Assembly: GCA_002423245.1 (NCBI GenBank)
Contig: DIVD01000044.1
Span: 1-36,970 of the forward strand
DNA length: 36,970 nt
Reading direction: 5' to 3'
Origin: Rhodobacteraceae bacterium UBA6141
GTDB lineage: Bacteria; Pseudomonadota; Alphaproteobacteria; Rhodobacterales; Rhodobacteraceae
Part shown: positions 35,262-36,970 of the stretch, piece after piece
How the letters are laid out: each line of letters opens with the position of its first letter
How positions within the stretch are numbered: position 1 is the first letter of the stretch
Notes under the pieces: generated by a model
What the model saw: only the letters and a program-made list of their open reading frames with translations
Databases searched by the model: none
What the model was told of the DNA's origin: nothing
Translations under genes and position numbers: made by a program

Positions 35262-35684
35262 GTGTCCAGACAGCTTCCCTCCTTCTCTCCGCAAGACGCG
35301 CTGGTCGCGGTCATGGTGGCGGTTTCGGTCTCTGATGAAACCATCCGCACGGCGGAACTTCTGGCCATCGAGCGCATGGTCGACAGCCTGCCGGTGTTCG
35401 GCGCCTATGATGCCGACCGCATCCGCGTGGTGGCGCAGACCGTCTACACGCTGATGGAGGACGAGGACGGGCTCGACGCGCTTTTCGGCCTTGTCCGCGA
35501 GGGGCTGCCGGAACGGCTGCACGAAACCGCCTATGCGCTGGCCTGCGACGTGGCGGCCTCGGATGTGAAGGTCGGCCAGCTTGAACTGCGGATGCTGGAA
35601 GAGCTGCGCGACGAGCTGAACATCGACCGCCTGCACGCCGCCGCCATCGAGCGCGGCTCGCGCGCGCGGCACATGACGGTCTAG
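35262..35684 (+). CDS. TerB-like (tellurite-resistance TerB family) protein
   Basis: This 140-residue all-alpha protein with a single TerB-like domain is an acidic cytoplasmic fold thought to bind metal or act as a membrane-associated signalling adaptor. It begins with FSPQDALVAVMVAVSVSDETIRTAELLAIERMV and has the second conserved half ALACDVAASDVKVGQLELRMLEELRDELNID, where acidic residues form the usual metal-binding pattern. There are no other ter genes nearby, so tellurite resistance should not be assumed. GTG 35262 is chosen because AGGA lies eight bases upstream and no in-frame ATG occurs near the domain start. It is divergent from lysK. Confidence 0.8.
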   Translation: MSRQLPSFSPQDALVAVMVAVSVSDETIRTAELLAIERMVDSLPVFGAYDADRIRVVAQTVYTLMEDEDGLDALFGLVREGLPERLHETAYALACDVAASDVKVGQLELRMLEELRDELNIDRLHAAAIERGSRARHMTV

Positions 35685-35709
35685 CGCCGTCAACAGCCCT
35701 GTCAGGCGC
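35684..35709. terminator. Weak hairpin between TerB-like and PBP4-type genes
   Basis: GCGCC / GGCGC arms (5 bp) with an inner ACAG/CTGT pairing and bulges span the 17-base gap between two converging stop codons. Weak and unsupported by a T-tract. Confidence 0.3.
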
Positions 35710-36970
35710 CGTAAACCGCCGCCCAGCGCTCGATCAGCTGCTGTTGCAGGCGCCTGGAGCGGCGGACCCATTCGCGGCCGCCGGGGGGCTGCTCCTTCTG
35801 CGCATCGGGGATCGCGTCGCGCCGCGCCACATCGCCGGTGAAGATCGCGAAGACAAGCTCGGTGCCATCGGGCGCCGTCATCCAGCCCGCCAGCGAGGAC
35901 ACGAAGTTCAGCGTTCCGGTCTTGGCATCCACCCGCACCGGATGGTTCTGCATGACCTTGCCGTTCGCGTCGCGCAGGGTGAACTCCTTGAGTATCCCGC
36001 GCAGCGCGTGGCCGGGGCCAAGCCGCGCCAGCGCCGTCACCATGTCGCCCGCCGAAATCCGCGAGGCACCGCCAAGCCCGGAATGATCCACGAAGCGCGC
36101 AGTGCCGGTGCCCGCCCGCGCCTTCAGCCAGTCCGACATCGCCGGGCCCGATTGCGCATGGCGCGCGACCCCGCCCCGCGCCATCGAGGCGGCCATGCCC
36201 ACCGCCTCGGCGGTGAGGTTGTTGGAAAAGCGCAGCATGTCGTGCAGAAGCGGGCGCAGCGGGTCGCTGGCGCGTTCGACCAGCACCGCGCCGCGCGGCG
36301 CGGCGGTGGCAAGCTGCGGCGCGGGCAGCGCCAGCCCCTGCGCGCGGGCAAGCGTCTGGAACACGTCGGCGGCATAGATCTCGGGCCGGCGCACCGGCAG
36401 CCAGCGGCTGCCGCCCTTGCCAAGCGCGCTGCGCGCGACCGTCCATTCCTCGACCTCGCCGCGGTCGGAATAGGTATAGACCGGGCGCTCCCGGTCGGCG
36501 ACGGCGATGCGCGCGCTGTGGACCTTCGGCACGAATTTCGTGGCGCGCGCATCCATCGAGACCTGATAGCCGCCCTGCGCCCGCTTCCATTCGAAATGCA
36601 CGCGGTTGAAGTTGAGGTTCAGGCCCGAAATGGCAGGGTTGTAGCCCAGATAGTCGGGCTGGGTGGTGTCGATCGCGCGCACGAAGGGCAGCGCCCCGCC
36701 CCAGACCAGGAAGTTGCCGGCGACAGCGGTGATCCCCGCCGCGCGCAGGGCCGCCGCCATCTCGCCAAGCGTGTCGGTGGACAGCGTCGGATCGCCGCCC
36801 CCCGCCAGCACCAGATCGCCCGCAAGCCGGCCGCCCTGCACCGGGCCGGTCGCGATCAGCCGCGTGGGGAAGCGGTGGCCCGCGCCCAGATGCTCCAGCG
36901 CATAAAGCGCGGTGATCGCCTTGGCGACGCTGGCGGGCGGCATCGGCTCGGCCGCGTTCAGCGATTCAAG
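35702..36970 (-). CDS. dacB: D-alanyl-D-alanine carboxypeptidase/endopeptidase (PBP4, peptidase S13), N-terminus outside window
   Basis: This is the C-terminal 422 residues of a periplasmic PBP4-type enzyme that trims or cleaves D-Ala-D-Ala cross-links in peptidoglycan. The three catalytic motifs are present: SxxK as SVAK in PMPPASVAK near the window edge (36912-36940), SxN as SNN in RFSNNLTAEAVG and KTG in VDAKTGTLNFVSSLAGW. The large inserted domain typical of S13 enzymes lies between the first two motifs. The frame is open to the last base, so the signal peptide and first residues lie beyond 36970; the ATG at 36943 is internal. The C-terminus RRSRRLQQQLIERWAAVYGA looks natural. Confidence 0.93.
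   Translation of the reverse strand, partial: LESLNAAEPMPPASVAKAITALYALEHLGAGHRFPTRLIATGPVQGGRLAGDLVLAGGGDPTLSTDTLGEMAAALRAAGITAVAGNFLVWGGALPFVRAIDTTQPDYLGYNPAISGLNLNFNRVHFEWKRAQGGYQVSMDARATKFVPKVHSARIAVADRERPVYTYSDRGEVEEWTVARSALGKGGSRWLPVRRPEIYAADVFQTLARAQGLALPAPQLATAAPRGAVLVERASDPLRPLLHDMLRFSNNLTAEAVGMAASMARGGVARHAQSGPAMSDWLKARAGTGTARFVDHSGLGGASRISAGDMVTALARLGPGHALRGILKEFTLRDANGKVMQNHPVRVDAKTGTLNFVSSLAGWMTAPDGTELVFAIFTGDVARRDAIPDAQKEQPPGGREWVRRSRRLQQQLIERWAAVYGA

Noticed and set aside
35262..35684. Tellurite resistance determinant
   Set aside because: A lone TerB-like domain without other ter genes does not support that phenotype.

Overview
The window is a high-GC, densely packed chromosomal stretch of an alphaproteobacterium, most likely Rhodobacterales (Rhodobacter/Paracoccus-type). 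The pointers are a class I LysRS, a YcjX/YcjF pair, a urtABCDE urea transporter, an acs - DUF4212 - SSS symporter cluster, an FNR-type box before a di-heme cytochrome c peroxidase, and beta-helix and CHAD genes with a CtrA-like palindrome between them. The genus cannot be fixed from sequence alone. No rRNA, tRNA, IS element, integrase or CRISPR array was seen.

Layout. (1) 1-3507: a decaying dipeptide/oligopeptide ABC transporter operon. The end of the substrate-binding gene is intact, but dppB and dppC carry frameshifts and have each lost about 45 C-terminal codons, the dppD ATPase has Val in place of the Walker B Asp, and no dppF follows. (2) 3632-4672 (-): secreted di-heme cytochrome c peroxidase with an FNR-like box upstream. 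(3) 5240-10923 (+): urtABCDE, a complete urea ABC transporter with no urease genes nearby, ending at a strong shared hairpin. (4) 10967-13939 (-): ileS. (5) 14330-18054: group III truncated haemoglobin (+), the ycjX-ycjF membrane/GTPase pair (-) and truA (+). (6) 18059-27354 (-): the most interesting block, in transcription order acs, DUF4212 protein, SSS symporter, a cNMP-CBS-DUF294 nucleotidyltransferase-like protein, a small membrane protein, a lone receiver domain, and a membrane sensor-like protein fused to a DEDDh exonuclease. A CRP-consensus palindrome lies upstream of acs. (7) 27698-29972: a SulP anion transporter (-) and a HugZ-like flavin-fold protein (+). (8) 30063-33546: a pectate-lyase-fold beta-helix protein (-), possibly a phage or gene-transfer-agent tail spike, divergent from a CHAD protein (+). 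(9) 33543-36970: lysK (-), a TerB-like protein (+) and a partial PBP4-type D-Ala-D-Ala carboxypeptidase (-) running off the end.

How it fits together. Block 6 reads as an acetate uptake and activation unit: Acs makes acetyl-CoA and the SSS/DUF4212 pair is a probable carboxylate transporter. Four tightly coupled regulatory genes follow. Their sensor half looks like a pseudo-histidine kinase (Asp where the phospho-His should be), their response regulator has no output domain, and the effector end is a nuclease with all catalytic residues. This is the best candidate for an undescribed signalling system here; its output is inferred, not shown.
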